DNA of 64,000 nucleotides from Paenisporosarcina quisquiliarum_A (GCF_043641925.1 NZ_JBHZRU010000011.1:50440-114439), one strand, 5' to 3'; counted from the stretch's first letter, positions 50,468-60,078 are shown. Notes: generated by a model from the sequence alone, not told the origin. Made by a program: numbers and translations.

Positions 50468-51019
50468 ATGGAAAGTCGCTTGAAACTCGTCAATATCTTA
50501 CTGATTGTCTTGGTAGTGGGGTTGGCACTCGTTTTGTTTAATGTATTTGCAGCCAATCAAGACTTAAAACGAGAAAATGCAGACTTGTCGAACGGTGTCG
50601 AAAAAGTTGAAGCCTCTAAGAAAGAAGAAAAAGAAGTGTTTACTCAAACTGAACGTTTTCTAACAGACAGTTTACAAGGCGGCTCGATGGATTACTTTAC
50701 GACACGTTACCGTAAAGAGGTAGAACAAACCCTGTCAGAAAACGAAACGTCTGAAGACGTGGACGTGAGTGAAATGAAAGAGCTTGAGATTTATAACATT
50801 TCCGTTCGAAAGCAAGAAGACTCCTATAAGGTATATGCACTATACAAAGCTACCTTAACAGGGATTGACGATGAGTTTGTGAATCCTGGGGATCAACCAC
50901 TCTTAATCTTGATGTCCACGATTACATGGATAATCGAAGACGGTGAACTGAAGGTAGATGCCCACGATTTGGAACCCCTCGTATCAGGAGAACAGGTGAT
51001 TCAAGAGATTTCTTCATAG
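50468..51019 (+). CDS. Membrane-anchored accessory T4SS protein
   Basis: A 183-residue protein with one N-terminal membrane segment (IVLVVGLALVLFNVF), a coiled coil and a C-terminal alpha/beta domain that could be NTF2/VirB8-like. It lies 14 bp after the hydrolase gene. The exact role is not known. Confidence 0.65.
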   Translation: MESRLKLVNILLIVLVVGLALVLFNVFAANQDLKRENADLSNGVEKVEASKKEEKEVFTQTERFLTDSLQGGSMDYFTTRYRKEVEQTLSENETSEDVDVSEMKELEIYNISVRKQEDSYKVYALYKATLTGIDDEFVNPGDQPLLILMSTITWIIEDGELKVDAHDLEPLVSGEQVIQEISS

Positions 51020-51049
51020 ACACGAGACACAAAAGGGATGTGAACAGAG

Positions 51050-51301
51050 ATGCCCATCTTACAAAGAATAGTAAGGATGCAACGAAGGGTAAATCAACTC
51101 TTTGAGACCATCATTGATAAATTAGCCAAAAAGCAACTGGAGCAAGCCAGTCGGCAGTATGAATTGCAGTATGACAAGCCACTTAGTGCTCAAGAAGTTA
51201 TTGAAATTAAAAAAGGTGTGGTCTTGCGAGTCGGGTTTTTCGGGTTTATTCCAGTCGTCATCCTGTTACTTACCCTCATGAATGGAGGTGTTGGAGGATG
51301 A
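51050..51301 (+). CDS. Small membrane protein of the T4SS operon
   Basis: An 83-residue protein with a basic helical N-terminal part and one C-terminal membrane segment (RVGFFGFIPVVILLLTLMNG). It overlaps the next gene by four bases. No family is recognised. Confidence 0.7.
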   Translation: MPILQRIVRMQRRVNQLFETIIDKLAKKQLEQASRQYELQYDKPLSAQEVIEIKKGVVLRVGFFGFIPVVILLLTLMNGGVGG

Positions 51302-52323
51302 AGAAACACATCTTGTTAGTCTTTGGGATGTTCCTACTATCATTTTTTATGATGAATGGTGTAGAGGCTGCTGAGGGTGAATTTATGGAAGATACTCTAA
51401 GAGATTATGAGAACACAGAAAATGTAACTACAGAGCAAGTAAACAGTGCTGAATCTTATATGGAAAATGCTTTATTTTTGAATAAATATGATTATGAAAC
51501 AAATCAATTTGACTGCAATTGGTATGAAGTGATGTGCCAAACAAATGGATTCTTATTTACGACGGTTAGTGGGTTTGTATTTGGGGCAATTGATAGTTTT
51601 GGGAAATTTCAAATTGATTCTTCAAGTATCACTGGGAATGAAACTTATGAAGGCTATATGTTGAACTTTAAATCATTGGCATGGACAATGACGGCAATCT
51701 TTCTTATTTGGCAGACCATTAAAATAATCATTTTGTATTCTGCAAATGGTGATGAAGGTATGAACACGCTTTATGAAAAAGTGGTTGCGGTGATTACAGG
51801 AGCAGTATTACTAGGCATATACGGTGAATTGTTTGATTGGATATTGGAACTGACACATCTTTTAACAGAAACGATGTTAACCAATCCTGCTACACACTAT
51901 AATGTGATGCAGGTGTTGGCTGTTAATTCCGTTGGATACGGAATTATTTTGATGTTAGTGGTATCGGCCATCTTGTTCGTTTTCTTTTTGTCTATCTTGT
52001 ATCGAACAGTACTATTTGTTGTTTTGTATATTTCAGGAGTTGTAGCTATCCCCACCATCGTGAATGATCAATACAATTTCTTTAGTTTATGGCTCAAAAT
52101 AGTAGTCAGCAATATTTTAACGCTAACGCTACAATTGTTGTGTTTTGTTCTGGGTGTAAAAACGTTGATTAATTTACAGAATGGGAACCTGTTATTCGGG
52201 TTATTATTTTTCATTGTTGGTTTGTCCATTCCAACATTGTTGAACCAATTTGGTGCGTCAACTGGTTCTGCAAGAGCCATGGGATCAACTGTTAAATATG
52301 TTGCGCGTTACGCGAAAAGATAA
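51298..52323 (+). CDS. VirB6/TrbL-like polytopic channel protein
   Basis: A 341-residue protein with a signal peptide (VFGMFLLSFFMMNGVEAA), an extracytoplasmic domain with two cysteines (CNWYEVMC) and about seven membrane segments. This layout is typical of VirB6/TrsL-like inner membrane channel proteins of Gram-positive conjugation systems. It overlaps the preceding gene by four bases. Confidence 0.8.
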   Translation: MKKHILLVFGMFLLSFFMMNGVEAAEGEFMEDTLRDYENTENVTTEQVNSAESYMENALFLNKYDYETNQFDCNWYEVMCQTNGFLFTTVSGFVFGAIDSFGKFQIDSSSITGNETYEGYMLNFKSLAWTMTAIFLIWQTIKIIILYSANGDEGMNTLYEKVVAVITGAVLLGIYGELFDWILELTHLLTETMLTNPATHYNVMQVLAVNSVGYGIILMLVVSAILFVFFLSILYRTVLFVVLYISGVVAIPTIVNDQYNFFSLWLKIVVSNILTLTLQLLCFVLGVKTLINLQNGNLLFGLLFFIVGLSIPTLLNQFGASTGSARAMGSTVKYVARYAKR

Positions 52324-52337
52324 GGAGATGTTTGGTT

Positions 52338-53078
52338 ATGAAAAAGTTTTTTTTGACAAGTGCTTTATCACTAGTTCTTTTACTGATAATTTCTGGTTGC
52401 AATAACGATGAAACTCCAACAAAAGAAAATGGTGAAAAGAACGAAACAGTATTTACTGAAGCAGATAAAGAGAAAGCTTTGGAGATGATTAAGGTATTGG
52501 AGGAAAACCTTGTTGAGTTCGAAAAACAAACAAATAGTTCAATTGCTGCTGGGGAAGTTGAAACTGGAGATAATGAAGCGTTTGTACAAAAAGTGAATGA
52601 GATGAGTGGAGATATTGTTTTGAAACCTTTTCTTGAAAAATTTCCAAAGAGTTTAATTAGTAATAGAGGAGATTTGAAAGTTACTTTTAGCCCTTTGAGC
52701 TCGGATGACTGCACTTTTGGTAATTGTAATTATGACTCCATTGTAGCTCCTACTTTACAAGTTAATGATAAGGAGTGGGAGACTTACAAGTCTGTTGAAT
52801 TTGATATCACAGAATTAATATTAACAGATGTGAAAATTTCTTATCCGAACAAACAAGATACTGAGTCAACTACTATTAGCTTTGTAAAAGATGTTTCTGG
52901 TGATTTATATTTTTCCTTTAATCCTATTGTCAATTCAATCAATTTCAACCTAAAAGAATGGGATCAAGAATTTACTTCTATAAAATCTAAAGTTCCAGAA
53001 AGTGAAGTTGATGAGGAAGAGGATGAATTTAAACAAGAAGTCGAAGAACTGTTATCCAAGTTTCCTAAACTTCAATAA
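52338..53078 (+). CDS. Lipoprotein of the T4SS operon
   Basis: A 246-residue lipoprotein with lipobox IISGC and a mature acidic domain containing a close cysteine pair (DDCTFGNCNYD). The ATG at 52,338 follows AAGGAG by ten bases. It lies 14 bp after the VirB6-like gene. Such lipoproteins can be surface-exclusion or channel proteins; the role here is unknown. Confidence 0.72.
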   Translation: MKKFFLTSALSLVLLLIISGCNNDETPTKENGEKNETVFTEADKEKALEMIKVLEENLVEFEKQTNSSIAAGEVETGDNEAFVQKVNEMSGDIVLKPFLEKFPKSLISNRGDLKVTFSPLSSDDCTFGNCNYDSIVAPTLQVNDKEWETYKSVEFDITELILTDVKISYPNKQDTESTTISFVKDVSGDLYFSFNPIVNSINFNLKEWDQEFTSIKSKVPESEVDEEEDEFKQEVEELLSKFPKLQ

Positions 53079-53116
53079 AGAAGGATTAAGTTAGATATGA
53101 AAGGAATGATAAGAAT

Positions 53117-54661
53117 ATGGTCATTCGAACGATTGCAAATAAGGTAGGGACCTTTGAGATTGAAGGAAATACGATTTCTTATTTACAACCCCTATCGACG
53201 TTTCACACACAAGAGATGAATCAAGTGCAAAAATGGTACAAAGATAAATTGCAAACTCTGAAACAATCTGATCAATACCTTCCTGCAAAAGACATCAGTT
53301 TTCAGTCTGGACAAGTCTGTTACACGTACGATGTGACTGGTCTTCAATCATTTAATGTTCTAAAAAAGATGTATTTAGAAGATAAATATCCATATTATCT
53401 TTCATTGATTCAATTGGCTAAAGAAAAACAAGTACAGGTTTTGTGGGAAACGGAGAACCTGGTAATTGATGTAGACACTAGCTCAGTAAAAACGCTCGTT
53501 ATTGAACATCAATCTTTTACAATTGAGAATGAAAAATCACGACTGAATGCCGTGAAAGAATTAATTATCGTTTCGTTAACAAGCTTGCAGCATGTATACG
53601 GTCGTCCTAAACGTAGTGACTTTTTCGAACAAAGCGAGGAAGTCATCCAATTTGCTGAAATGATTTATTTGCGACTTGATTCACTTGATCATATGGCGTC
53701 TTTCATTCAATCATTGTACGATGAAAGTGAAGAACGAAAACGCCAAGAACAAGAGGAATTATCGCAACGAATAGCCGACAAAAAACGCTTCACTATTCCT
53801 AACCTAATTCCTATTCAGTTTTTTCAATCAAAATCAGATAAACGTGCTGAAATACGTACTGATTTATCGACTTCTTCAAAAAAACAGAAATCGATAAATC
53901 AAAAAGAAAGTAAGATGCGTTTTTTAATCGGGACAGCGATTATTTTAGTAGGTGCGCTTTTATTGAACATCCTTTTAACGAATGCCAATAAAAACGCGGA
54001 GTCATCTGAGCGTCAACCAGCTATTCAACAGGAAACAAATAATGTAGAAAAAGTCTACTTGAATGGATTATTGGGAGATACCGAAGGGGTCATGAAGGTT
54101 CTAGAAGCACGAGATTATGACAATTTAGATGAAAAAGAAAAGAAGTTATTGCATCAGCTTTGGATGAAACATGGATCTTATGAAAAGCTTTTAGCCAAGG
54201 ATGAATCTGCAGTCAGCCAATTAACCGAGTATATGACGAATCAGAATCTACCTAAGGAGTTAGATCGGCTGCAAGACATATTGAAAGTTTCAAACCCACA
54301 TATTGAATTTGCCAAAGGTGTTCTTGCTAAAGAGTGGGAAAAAGTTCTTGCAAATCGAGATGTTGTGGAACTAACAGAAGGGCGGAAAACCCATATCGTC
54401 ACCGCATTTCTTCAAAAGAAAGACATGAAGGGTGCCAAGGCATTTGTTAGTGAAAACGCACCAAACAATGATGGATTGATGGATCGTGTATTAACTTCCG
54501 AGAAAAATCAAGTAGAGATGGCTGCACTAGAAGAAGAAAAAGCACTTCTTCAAAAAACGATTGATGAGAGCGAAGATTTGAGTAAAGTCTCAGAAGCCAT
54601 GCAAAAAATGAATGAAGTTAAAAGTAAATTGGACAAATTAAATAAAAGTAATGGACTGTGA
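53117..54661 (+). CDS. Bitopic membrane protein with EssB/YukC-like architecture
   Basis: A 514-residue protein. A ~270-residue cytoplasmic domain, one membrane segment (RFLIGTAIILVGALLLNILL) and a ~220-residue helical extracytoplasmic domain (LLHQLWMKHGSYEKLLAKDE, coiled-coil end). This order matches the EssB/YukC pseudokinase proteins of type VII secretion, which some Gram-positive conjugation operons share. Sequence similarity by eye is only suggestive. Confidence 0.6.
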   Translation: MVIRTIANKVGTFEIEGNTISYLQPLSTFHTQEMNQVQKWYKDKLQTLKQSDQYLPAKDISFQSGQVCYTYDVTGLQSFNVLKKMYLEDKYPYYLSLIQLAKEKQVQVLWETENLVIDVDTSSVKTLVIEHQSFTIENEKSRLNAVKELIIVSLTSLQHVYGRPKRSDFFEQSEEVIQFAEMIYLRLDSLDHMASFIQSLYDESEERKRQEQEELSQRIADKKRFTIPNLIPIQFFQSKSDKRAEIRTDLSTSSKKQKSINQKESKMRFLIGTAIILVGALLLNILLTNANKNAESSERQPAIQQETNNVEKVYLNGLLGDTEGVMKVLEARDYDNLDEKEKKLLHQLWMKHGSYEKLLAKDESAVSQLTEYMTNQNLPKELDRLQDILKVSNPHIEFAKGVLAKEWEKVLANRDVVELTEGRKTHIVTAFLQKKDMKGAKAFVSENAPNNDGLMDRVLTSEKNQVEMAALEEEKALLQKTIDESEDLSKVSEAMQKMNEVKSKLDKLNKSNGL

Positions 54662-54673
54662 GGTGTTGAGAGA

Positions 54674-54922
54674 TTGCAAACAAAACGAATTGGGAAATTA
54701 GGACGAATCTTATTACCTAAAGATATTCTAGAACGCTTTCAATTAAAGGACGGCGATATGATTGATATTTCGTATAATGATACCCAAATAATCATTGAGC
54801 CCCATCGTGAAACTTATGTTTGTGCTATTACAGGTAAAATTTCAACCGAGGCGGTAAAAATTGGTGAGGCGTGGATTAGTAAAGATGGAATTAAAAGATT
54901 AATTGAATATATTGATCAGTAA
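54674..54922 (+). CDS. AbrB/SpoVT-type transcriptional regulator
   Basis: An 82-residue protein with the swapped-hairpin AbrB fold (TKRIGKLGRILLPKDILERF, then DGDMIDISYNDTQIIIEPH). A C-terminal extension has a single Cys. The TTG start follows GAGGTG. It is the last gene of the transfer operon and may control it. Confidence 0.88.
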   Translation: MQTKRIGKLGRILLPKDILERFQLKDGDMIDISYNDTQIIIEPHRETYVCAITGKISTEAVKIGEAWISKDGIKRLIEYIDQ

Positions 54923-54949
54923 AAGCCTGAAATAGCTTCAGGCTTTTTT
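54921..54949 (+). terminator. Terminator of the T4SS operon
   Basis: AAAGCCTGAA pairs with TTCAGGCTTT around ATAGC, followed by T residues. Confidence 0.85.
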
Positions 54950-55187
54950 GTTAGAAAACCAGGAATTAATGGTCTTCGTATACTTACAGTGTTTTTTGAG
55001 CTTTTGAGCTTTCTTGAATGGTCAAGAACTCGTTCAACAATCTTAGTTCAGTAACCTATACGACACTAAGCTTAGGGACAAGATTAGGATCGTGGCCAAA
55101 AGAAAAGCCACCTTGTAAAGGCAGCAAAGAACGCGTTATTTGAAGAAGACTTATTTTAGAATTGACACTCACTGTGACATAAAAAGT

Positions 55188-55203
55188 GACGGGTTTCCCC
55201 CGT
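55188..55203 (-). terminator. Terminator of the 54-residue gene
   Basis: GACGGG pairs with CCCGTC. On the minus strand the stem is followed by ACTTTTTATG. Confidence 0.55.
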
Positions 55204-55368
55204 CTAATTTAGCTTATCTAGTTTATCAGAAATATTACTTAGTATTTTGTTCTTTTCCTGCTGTATCTGTAAAAATTTAATCAAAAACCAAATTACAAAT
55301 ACAACTGGGACTATTGTAAACAAGATACTTAAGATTGGTAAAATAGCAAATACAGAATCACCAGTCAT
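55204..55368 (-). CDS. Small membrane protein with coiled-coil tail
   Basis: A 54-residue frame: MTGDSVFAILPILSILFTIV continues to a membrane segment and ends QEKNKILSNISDKLDKLN. The layout (one membrane helix, then an amphipathic charged helix) is common for small Bacillus proteins. The ribosome site is only AGAGAG. A terminator follows. Confidence 0.5.
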   Translation of the reverse strand: MTGDSVFAILPILSILFTIVPVVFVIWFLIKFLQIQQEKNKILSNISDKLDKLN

Positions 55369-55436
55369 TAATAAGCCAACTCTCTTTTTTGGAAATTATA
55401 CCATAATAGGAATGTATTACGGTAGTACGTTTGTCG

Positions 55437-55466
55437 CTTGTTTAACTAACCCGTCAGTTGAACAAG
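55437..55466. repeat. Palindrome of the GTTAG/TTGAAC class
   Basis: CTTGTTTAACTAAC, centre CCG, TCAGTTGAACAAG. The arms match the head/tail palindromes, but the centre is shortened. Confidence 0.5.
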
Positions 55467-55506
55467 TACCTTAATGATCCTCCGTAAACCATCGAATTTA
55501 CTTGCT

Positions 55507-55551
55507 CAACTGGATGTATCACGTACACATCATAGGTTGACATAACACGAG
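55507..55551. repeat. AGGTTGACATAAC-containing repeat, copy 2
   Basis: CAACTGGATGTATCACGTAC followed by ACATCATAGGTTGACATAAC. It resembles the copies at 22.8 kb and 56.0 kb. Confidence 0.55.
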
Positions 55552-55580
55552 ATGAGGAAGTAACAGGGGCTTTAAGTCAA

Positions 55581-55607
55581 TAAAACAAGCTGCCTTAGTT
55601 GAACAAT
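55581..55607. repeat. Head-type palindrome copy
   Basis: AAAACAAGCTGCCTTAGTTG followed by AACAA keeps the head-type CTGCC centre and right arm. It lies just downstream of the gene at 55,613-55,885. Confidence 0.45.
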
Positions 55608-55612
55608 CTCTA

Positions 55613-55885
55613 TCACTTCATATATTTGTAGTAAAGATTTAATAAGGAAAAGTAAACTAAAGCAGAACCAAAAATAAAAAATAAGAACTCCTTTATCTTT
55701 TTCGCTTCCATCATTAAATCTTCATTGTAAAAAAGGCGCATGTTTTCATTTAAAGAAATGGGAGTCGTAAAAATTGATAATATTAATCCAAAAACAGCGA
55801 AACCCCCATATAGATTTAGAACTGTTCTTATAGTAATTCCCCTTACTATTTCGGCATTTTCAGACGTTTGTTGATTTATTTCCAA
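55613..55885 (-). CDS. Small two-segment membrane protein
   Basis: A 90-residue protein with two hydrophobic segments (VLNLYGGFAVFGLILSIF and FLFFIFGSALVYFSLLNLYY). The TTG at 55,885 follows GGAGGGATTAGGAG; an upstream ATG at 55,909 precedes that site. No family is recognised. Confidence 0.55.
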   Translation of the reverse strand: MEINQQTSENAEIVRGITIRTVLNLYGGFAVFGLILSIFTTPISLNENMRLFYNEDLMMEAKKIKEFLFFIFGSALVYFSLLNLYYKYMK

Positions 55886-55952
55886 ACTCCTAATCCCTCC
55901 ATTTTTCATAATGCTAAAATTAACTATACGAATAAACACAAGAGAAAGTTTC

Positions 55953-56177
55953 TTAACAACCGGATTGCATCTCGCATACACCGTAGGTTGACATAACACC
56001 ACTTAGCAAACCACCGAGTACAAAACCTGTGGTTGTATAGTTATTTCCCACAATCAAGGCCATTGATAAGCCAACCAATATTAATACAATTACCAGAACA
56101 AACAGGACATCAAACTTATAACCTAACCTAAATAGTAATCTCACAATCTGGATATATTTTATAGCGACTGTACACAA
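55953..56177 (-). CDS. Doubtful small membrane protein
   Basis: A 74-residue frame with one or two hydrophobic segments (VLFVLVIVLILVGLSMALIV). It has no good ribosome site, and its C-terminus is encoded by repeat copy 3. It may be a decayed gene. Confidence 0.3.
   Translation of the reverse strand: MCTVAIKYIQIVRLLFRLGYKFDVLFVLVIVLILVGLSMALIVGNNYTTTGFVLGGLLSGVMSTYGVCEMQSGC
55957..56006. repeat. AGGTTGACATAAC-containing repeat, copy 3
   Basis: CAACCGGATTGCATCTCGCA followed by TACACCGTAGGTTGACATAA. It overlaps the 3' end of a weak reading frame at 55,953-56,177. Confidence 0.55.
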
Positions 56178-56317
56178 AATAAGAGTAACAAGATGCTTTG
56201 AACTTTTTTACAACCTTGCAGCAGTTAATTAACTAAGTTCTTTCACCACCTGTAAACCAATCTTTATCTTTTGGAGAATCGTATTTGTTTATAACTTCAA
56301 CATTTCATATTCTTTAT

Positions 56318-56355
56318 GGGGTACCGTCAGGAAAATGCGGATATACAACGCTAAG
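56318..56355 (+). repeat. Left inverted repeat of the Tn3-family transposon
   Basis: 38 bp starting GGGGTACCGTCAGGAAAATG and ending ACAACGCTAAG. The last 11 bases occur once more near 56,383, next to tnpA. Confidence 0.95.
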
Positions 56356-56391
56356 CCCATTTCCAAGACGATTCCCCCATTTTTAACAACG

Positions 56392-59355
56392 CTAAGAAAG
56401 TTTCAGTGGTCTTAAGGAATCTAATGAAACCACTTTATCTGAATTAAAATGGTATTCTCCTAGTAAATTGATATGTTCCCAACCTAAAGGTGACATATGA
56501 TGCAATAAGTCTTCATTAAAACTACCTGTCTGTTTTTGATATTCAACTGCTTTTGTTAGATGTAGGGTATTCCAGATACTAATGGTATTGATAATTATGT
56601 TTAGCGCACTGGCTCTTTGCAATTGCTGCTGTATGGTTCGCTCCCGAAGTTCTCCTTGTTTTCCAAAGAAAATAGCTCTTGCCAATCCATTCATGGCCTC
56701 TCCTTTATTCAATCCTTTTTGTATTTTCCTTCTTAAGGATTCATCCGAAATGTAATTCAGAATAAAGATCGTTTTTTCTATTCGGCCCATCTCACGTAAG
56801 GCTGTAGCTAAGCTGTTTTGTCTTGAATAAGAACCTAGTTTCCCCATAATAAGGGATGCTGAAACAGTTCCTTCCCTTATTGAATGAGCTAATCGCAAAA
56901 CATCTTCATAATTTTCTTTAATGACCTTTATATTTATTTGTCCACGTAAAATGGCTTCTAGTTTTGGATACTCACTTGCTTTATCTATTGTAAATAATTT
57001 TGAGTCCGATAAATCTCTTATTCTTGGAGCAAATTTAAATCCTAATAAATGGGTCAATCCGAAAATTTGGTCTGTGTAACCGGCTGTGTCTGTATAATGC
57101 TCTTCTATGTTTAGATCCGTCTCATGATGCAATAAACCGTCCAAAACATGAATTGCATCCCTTGAATTAGTATGAATAATCTTTGTGTAGTAAGAAGAGA
57201 ATTGGTCACTTGTAAATCGATAGATGGTGGCTCCTTTTCCAGTTCCGTAATGTGGGTTTGCATCTGCATGTAGTGATGAAACACCTAGCTGCATTCTCAT
57301 ACCATCTGACGAAGATGTTGTACCGTCGCCCCAATAGAAAGGCAATTGTAATTTGTGATGGAAATTTACTAATACGGCTTGGGCTTTATTCATTGCATCT
57401 TCATACATGCGCCATTGAGATACATTGGCTAGGTGCTTATATGTAAGTCCAGGTGTTGCTTCAGCCATCTTACTCAATCCAATATTCATTCCCATTCCTA
57501 AAAGGGCAGCCGTGATAATGATCGTTTCTTCTTTATCTGGCTTTCGATTATTGGAAGCATGAGTGAATTGCTCATGAAATCCTGTTAAATAAGCAACATC
57601 CATGAGTAAATCGGTTAATTTTATTCTTGGGAGCATCTGATAAAGGCTTGCACTAAATTTCTTTGCTTCTTCTGGAACATCTTTTTCCAAGCGTGAAATT
57701 GATAGCTTTCCTTTTTCAAGAGAAACTCCATCTAACTTGTTGGAATTAGAAGATAACCACTTTAATCTTTCATTAAGGCTGCTGGTTCTTTCTGTCATAT
57801 AGTCTTCGAATGATAAACTAACTGATAACCTCGTATTTCCCTTCGTTTGATTCCAAGTATCCTCTGAAAATAAATATTCCTCAAAATCTCTATATTGTTT
57901 ACTGCCCACAATGGAAACATCACCAGCCCGAACATGTTCCCTTAGTTCTGTTAAGATTGCCATTTCATAATAATGACGATTGATTGTACCATCATCCTCA
58001 TATAAGTGTTTTTTCCAACGCTTTGAGATAAAGTCTACAGGTGAGTCATCAGGTACTTTTCGCTTTCCAGATTCGTTCATTCCTCGGATAATCTCTACAG
58101 CTTGTAAAAGTGGTTCATTTGCCTTTGTAGAATGAAATTCCAATACCCTTAAAAGTGTTGGCGTATATTTTCTAAGTGAATAAAATCGTTTTTGCAGTAA
58201 GTCTAAATAATCATAGTCAGCAGGACGCGCAAGCTCCTGAGCTTCTTCCACCGAAGAGACAAAAGAATTCCATTCAATAACGGATTCTAAAACCTCAAAA
58301 ACGTCTAATTTTTCCTCTTTTGCTTTGATTAAAGCTTGTCCGATGTTCGTAAAGTGTATAACTTTCTCATTTAGTTTTTTACCATTTTGTTTCTGAATTT
58401 CTTCTTGAGCCTTACGGCCTTTTGATAACAGACTGAGTATTTGTCTGTCATGAATTTCAAAAGCTTTATCAGTTAACTCCTGAGTAAGATGTAATAAATA
58501 GACGGTTAATATTGAATATCGTTTATTTTCCTGAAAGTCACGAAATGCATAAGGCTCATATCTTGAACCTAAGCGAGATAGCTGTAACAGGCGATTGCGA
58601 TGCAAATGACTAATTTGTACCGTTTCTAATTCCATTCCTCGTATGTATTCGAGTCGTTCTATTAGTTTTAGAAATGTTTCGGGTGAAGGATGACCCGGTG
58701 GTTCCTTTAACCAACCCAATATCGTTTTATTGGATTCGGATGGATGCTGCGAAGTAATGATCTCTTCAATCTTTTCTTTTTGCTCATTTGTTAAAGATTT
58801 ACTAACCGTATTAAATAGCTTCTTTTCAGCCATTGCCCTTGCCTCCCACACCATTCTCTCGAGTGTAGTGATAGCAGGCAGTATGATTTTGTTTTTTCTT
58901 AGAAAATCTATGCATTCATGTAGTAGATGAATGGCATCACCATTTTCCAAAGCTAATTGATGAAGATGCTTAAATGTCATTCGATATTCTTTTAGGGTAA
59001 AAGTTACAAAGTCGTATTCACTTCGTATTTCTTTCAAATGATCCCAAAGTGTATTTTCTCTTTGAGGATAAAGCCTAAGCGAAGATGGAGTGGCACCGAT
59101 TTGTTTCGATATATAATGTATGACTGAATCTGGGATGTTTTTGATATGAGTATATGGCCAACCGGGATGCCGAAGAACGGCTAATTGAACGGCGAACCCT
59201 AAACGGTTTTCTTCTCTCCTTCGTTTATTTATAATTTCTAAATCTCGTTTGGTAAAAGTATAGTAGGTTCCAAGCACCCACTCATCTCCAGGAATTTGCA
59301 TAAGGGCCTGTCTCTGTTCTGGTGTAAGCAATTCCCTACCTCTCGCAATTTTCAT
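56392..59355 (-). CDS. tnpA: Tn3-family transposase TnpA
   Basis: A 987-residue transposase of normal length for the family. The catalytic triad can be placed in TTSSSDGMRMQLG (first Asp), EEHYTDTAGYTDQIFG (second Asp) and ATALREMGRIEKTI (Glu). The N-terminus (LTPEQRQALMQIPGDEWVLG) is the usual DNA-binding start. The gene ends 37 bp inside the left inverted repeat and is divergent from tnpR across the res region. Confidence 0.97.
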   Translation of the reverse strand: MKIARGRELLTPEQRQALMQIPGDEWVLGTYYTFTKRDLEIINKRRREENRLGFAVQLAVLRHPGWPYTHIKNIPDSVIHYISKQIGATPSSLRLYPQRENTLWDHLKEIRSEYDFVTFTLKEYRMTFKHLHQLALENGDAIHLLHECIDFLRKNKIILPAITTLERMVWEARAMAEKKLFNTVSKSLTNEQKEKIEEIITSQHPSESNKTILGWLKEPPGHPSPETFLKLIERLEYIRGMELETVQISHLHRNRLLQLSRLGSRYEPYAFRDFQENKRYSILTVYLLHLTQELTDKAFEIHDRQILSLLSKGRKAQEEIQKQNGKKLNEKVIHFTNIGQALIKAKEEKLDVFEVLESVIEWNSFVSSVEEAQELARPADYDYLDLLQKRFYSLRKYTPTLLRVLEFHSTKANEPLLQAVEIIRGMNESGKRKVPDDSPVDFISKRWKKHLYEDDGTINRHYYEMAILTELREHVRAGDVSIVGSKQYRDFEEYLFSEDTWNQTKGNTRLSVSLSFEDYMTERTSSLNERLKWLSSNSNKLDGVSLEKGKLSISRLEKDVPEEAKKFSASLYQMLPRIKLTDLLMDVAYLTGFHEQFTHASNNRKPDKEETIIITAALLGMGMNIGLSKMAEATPGLTYKHLANVSQWRMYEDAMNKAQAVLVNFHHKLQLPFYWGDGTTSSSDGMRMQLGVSSLHADANPHYGTGKGATIYRFTSDQFSSYYTKIIHTNSRDAIHVLDGLLHHETDLNIEEHYTDTAGYTDQIFGLTHLLGFKFAPRIRDLSDSKLFTIDKASEYPKLEAILRGQINIKVIKENYEDVLRLAHSIREGTVSASLIMGKLGSYSRQNSLATALREMGRIEKTIFILNYISDESLRRKIQKGLNKGEAMNGLARAIFFGKQGELRERTIQQQLQRASALNIIINTISIWNTLHLTKAVEYQKQTGSFNEDLLHHMSPLGWEHINLLGEYHFNSDKVVSLDSLRPLKLS

Positions 59356-59359
59356 ACAG

Positions 59360-59500
59360 TATCATCTCACTTCTGTAATTATTCAGTTAATTAGTTCAAT
59401 TATATATCATTAGAGTGTACTCTATTGATACAAGTGTAGTAGACTGATAAAATCATAGTTAAGAGCGTCTCATAAGACTTGTCTCAAAAATGAGGTGATA
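59360..59500. promoter_or_regulatory. Putative res site between tnpA and tnpR
   Basis: About 140 bp, A/T-rich, with dyads around ATTAGAGTGTACTCTATTGA (59,410-59,430) and GTGTAGTAGAC. Its place between divergent tnpA and tnpR is standard for the resolution site and both promoters. Confidence 0.6.
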
Positions 59501-59502
59501 TT

Positions 59503-60078
59503 TTGCGGAAAATCGGTTATATACGTGTTAGTTCGACTAGCCAAAATCCTTCAAGGCAATTTCAGCAGCTAAACGAAATTGGAATGGATATTATATACGA
59601 AGAAAAAGTTTCTGGGGCAACAAAGGATCGCGAGCAACTTCAAAAAATGTTAGAGGATTTACAGGAAGATGACATCATTTATGTTACAGACTTAACTCGA
59701 ATCACTCGTAGCACACAAGACCTATTTGAATTAATCGATAACATACGAGAAAAAAAAGCAAGCTTAAAATCACTAAAAGATACATGGCTAGATTTATCAG
59801 AAGATAATCCATACAGCCAATTCTTAATTACGGTAATGGCTGGTGTTAACCAATTAGAGCGAGATCTTATTCGTATGCGACAACGTGAAGGGATTGAGTT
59901 GGCTAAGAAAGAAGGAAAGTTTAAAGGTCGGTTAAAGAAGTATCATAAAAATCACGTAGGAATGAATTATGCAGTTAAGCTATATAAAGAAGGAAATATG
60001 ACTGTAAATCAAATTTGCGAAATTACAAATGTGTCTAGAGCTTCATTATATAGAAAGCTATCAGAAGGGAACAAATAG
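59503..60078 (+). CDS. tnpR: Serine resolvase TnpR
   Basis: A 191-residue resolvase with catalytic Ser10 (IGYIRVSSTSQNPSRQ), the YVTDLTRITRSTQDL motif and a C-terminal HTH (MTVNQICEITNVSRASLYRK). It resolves transposition cointegrates at res. The TTG start follows GAGGTGATAT. Confidence 0.96.
   Translation: MRKIGYIRVSSTSQNPSRQFQQLNEIGMDIIYEEKVSGATKDREQLQKMLEDLQEDDIIYVTDLTRITRSTQDLFELIDNIREKKASLKSLKDTWLDLSEDNPYSQFLITVMAGVNQLERDLIRMRQREGIELAKKEGKFKGRLKKYHKNHVGMNYAVKLYKEGNMTVNQICEITNVSRASLYRKLSEGNK

Noticed and set aside
56383..56393. A second transposon end near tnpA
   Set aside because: Only the inner 11 bases (ACAACGCTAAG) of the end are repeated; the outer GGGGTA part is absent, so it is not a functional end.
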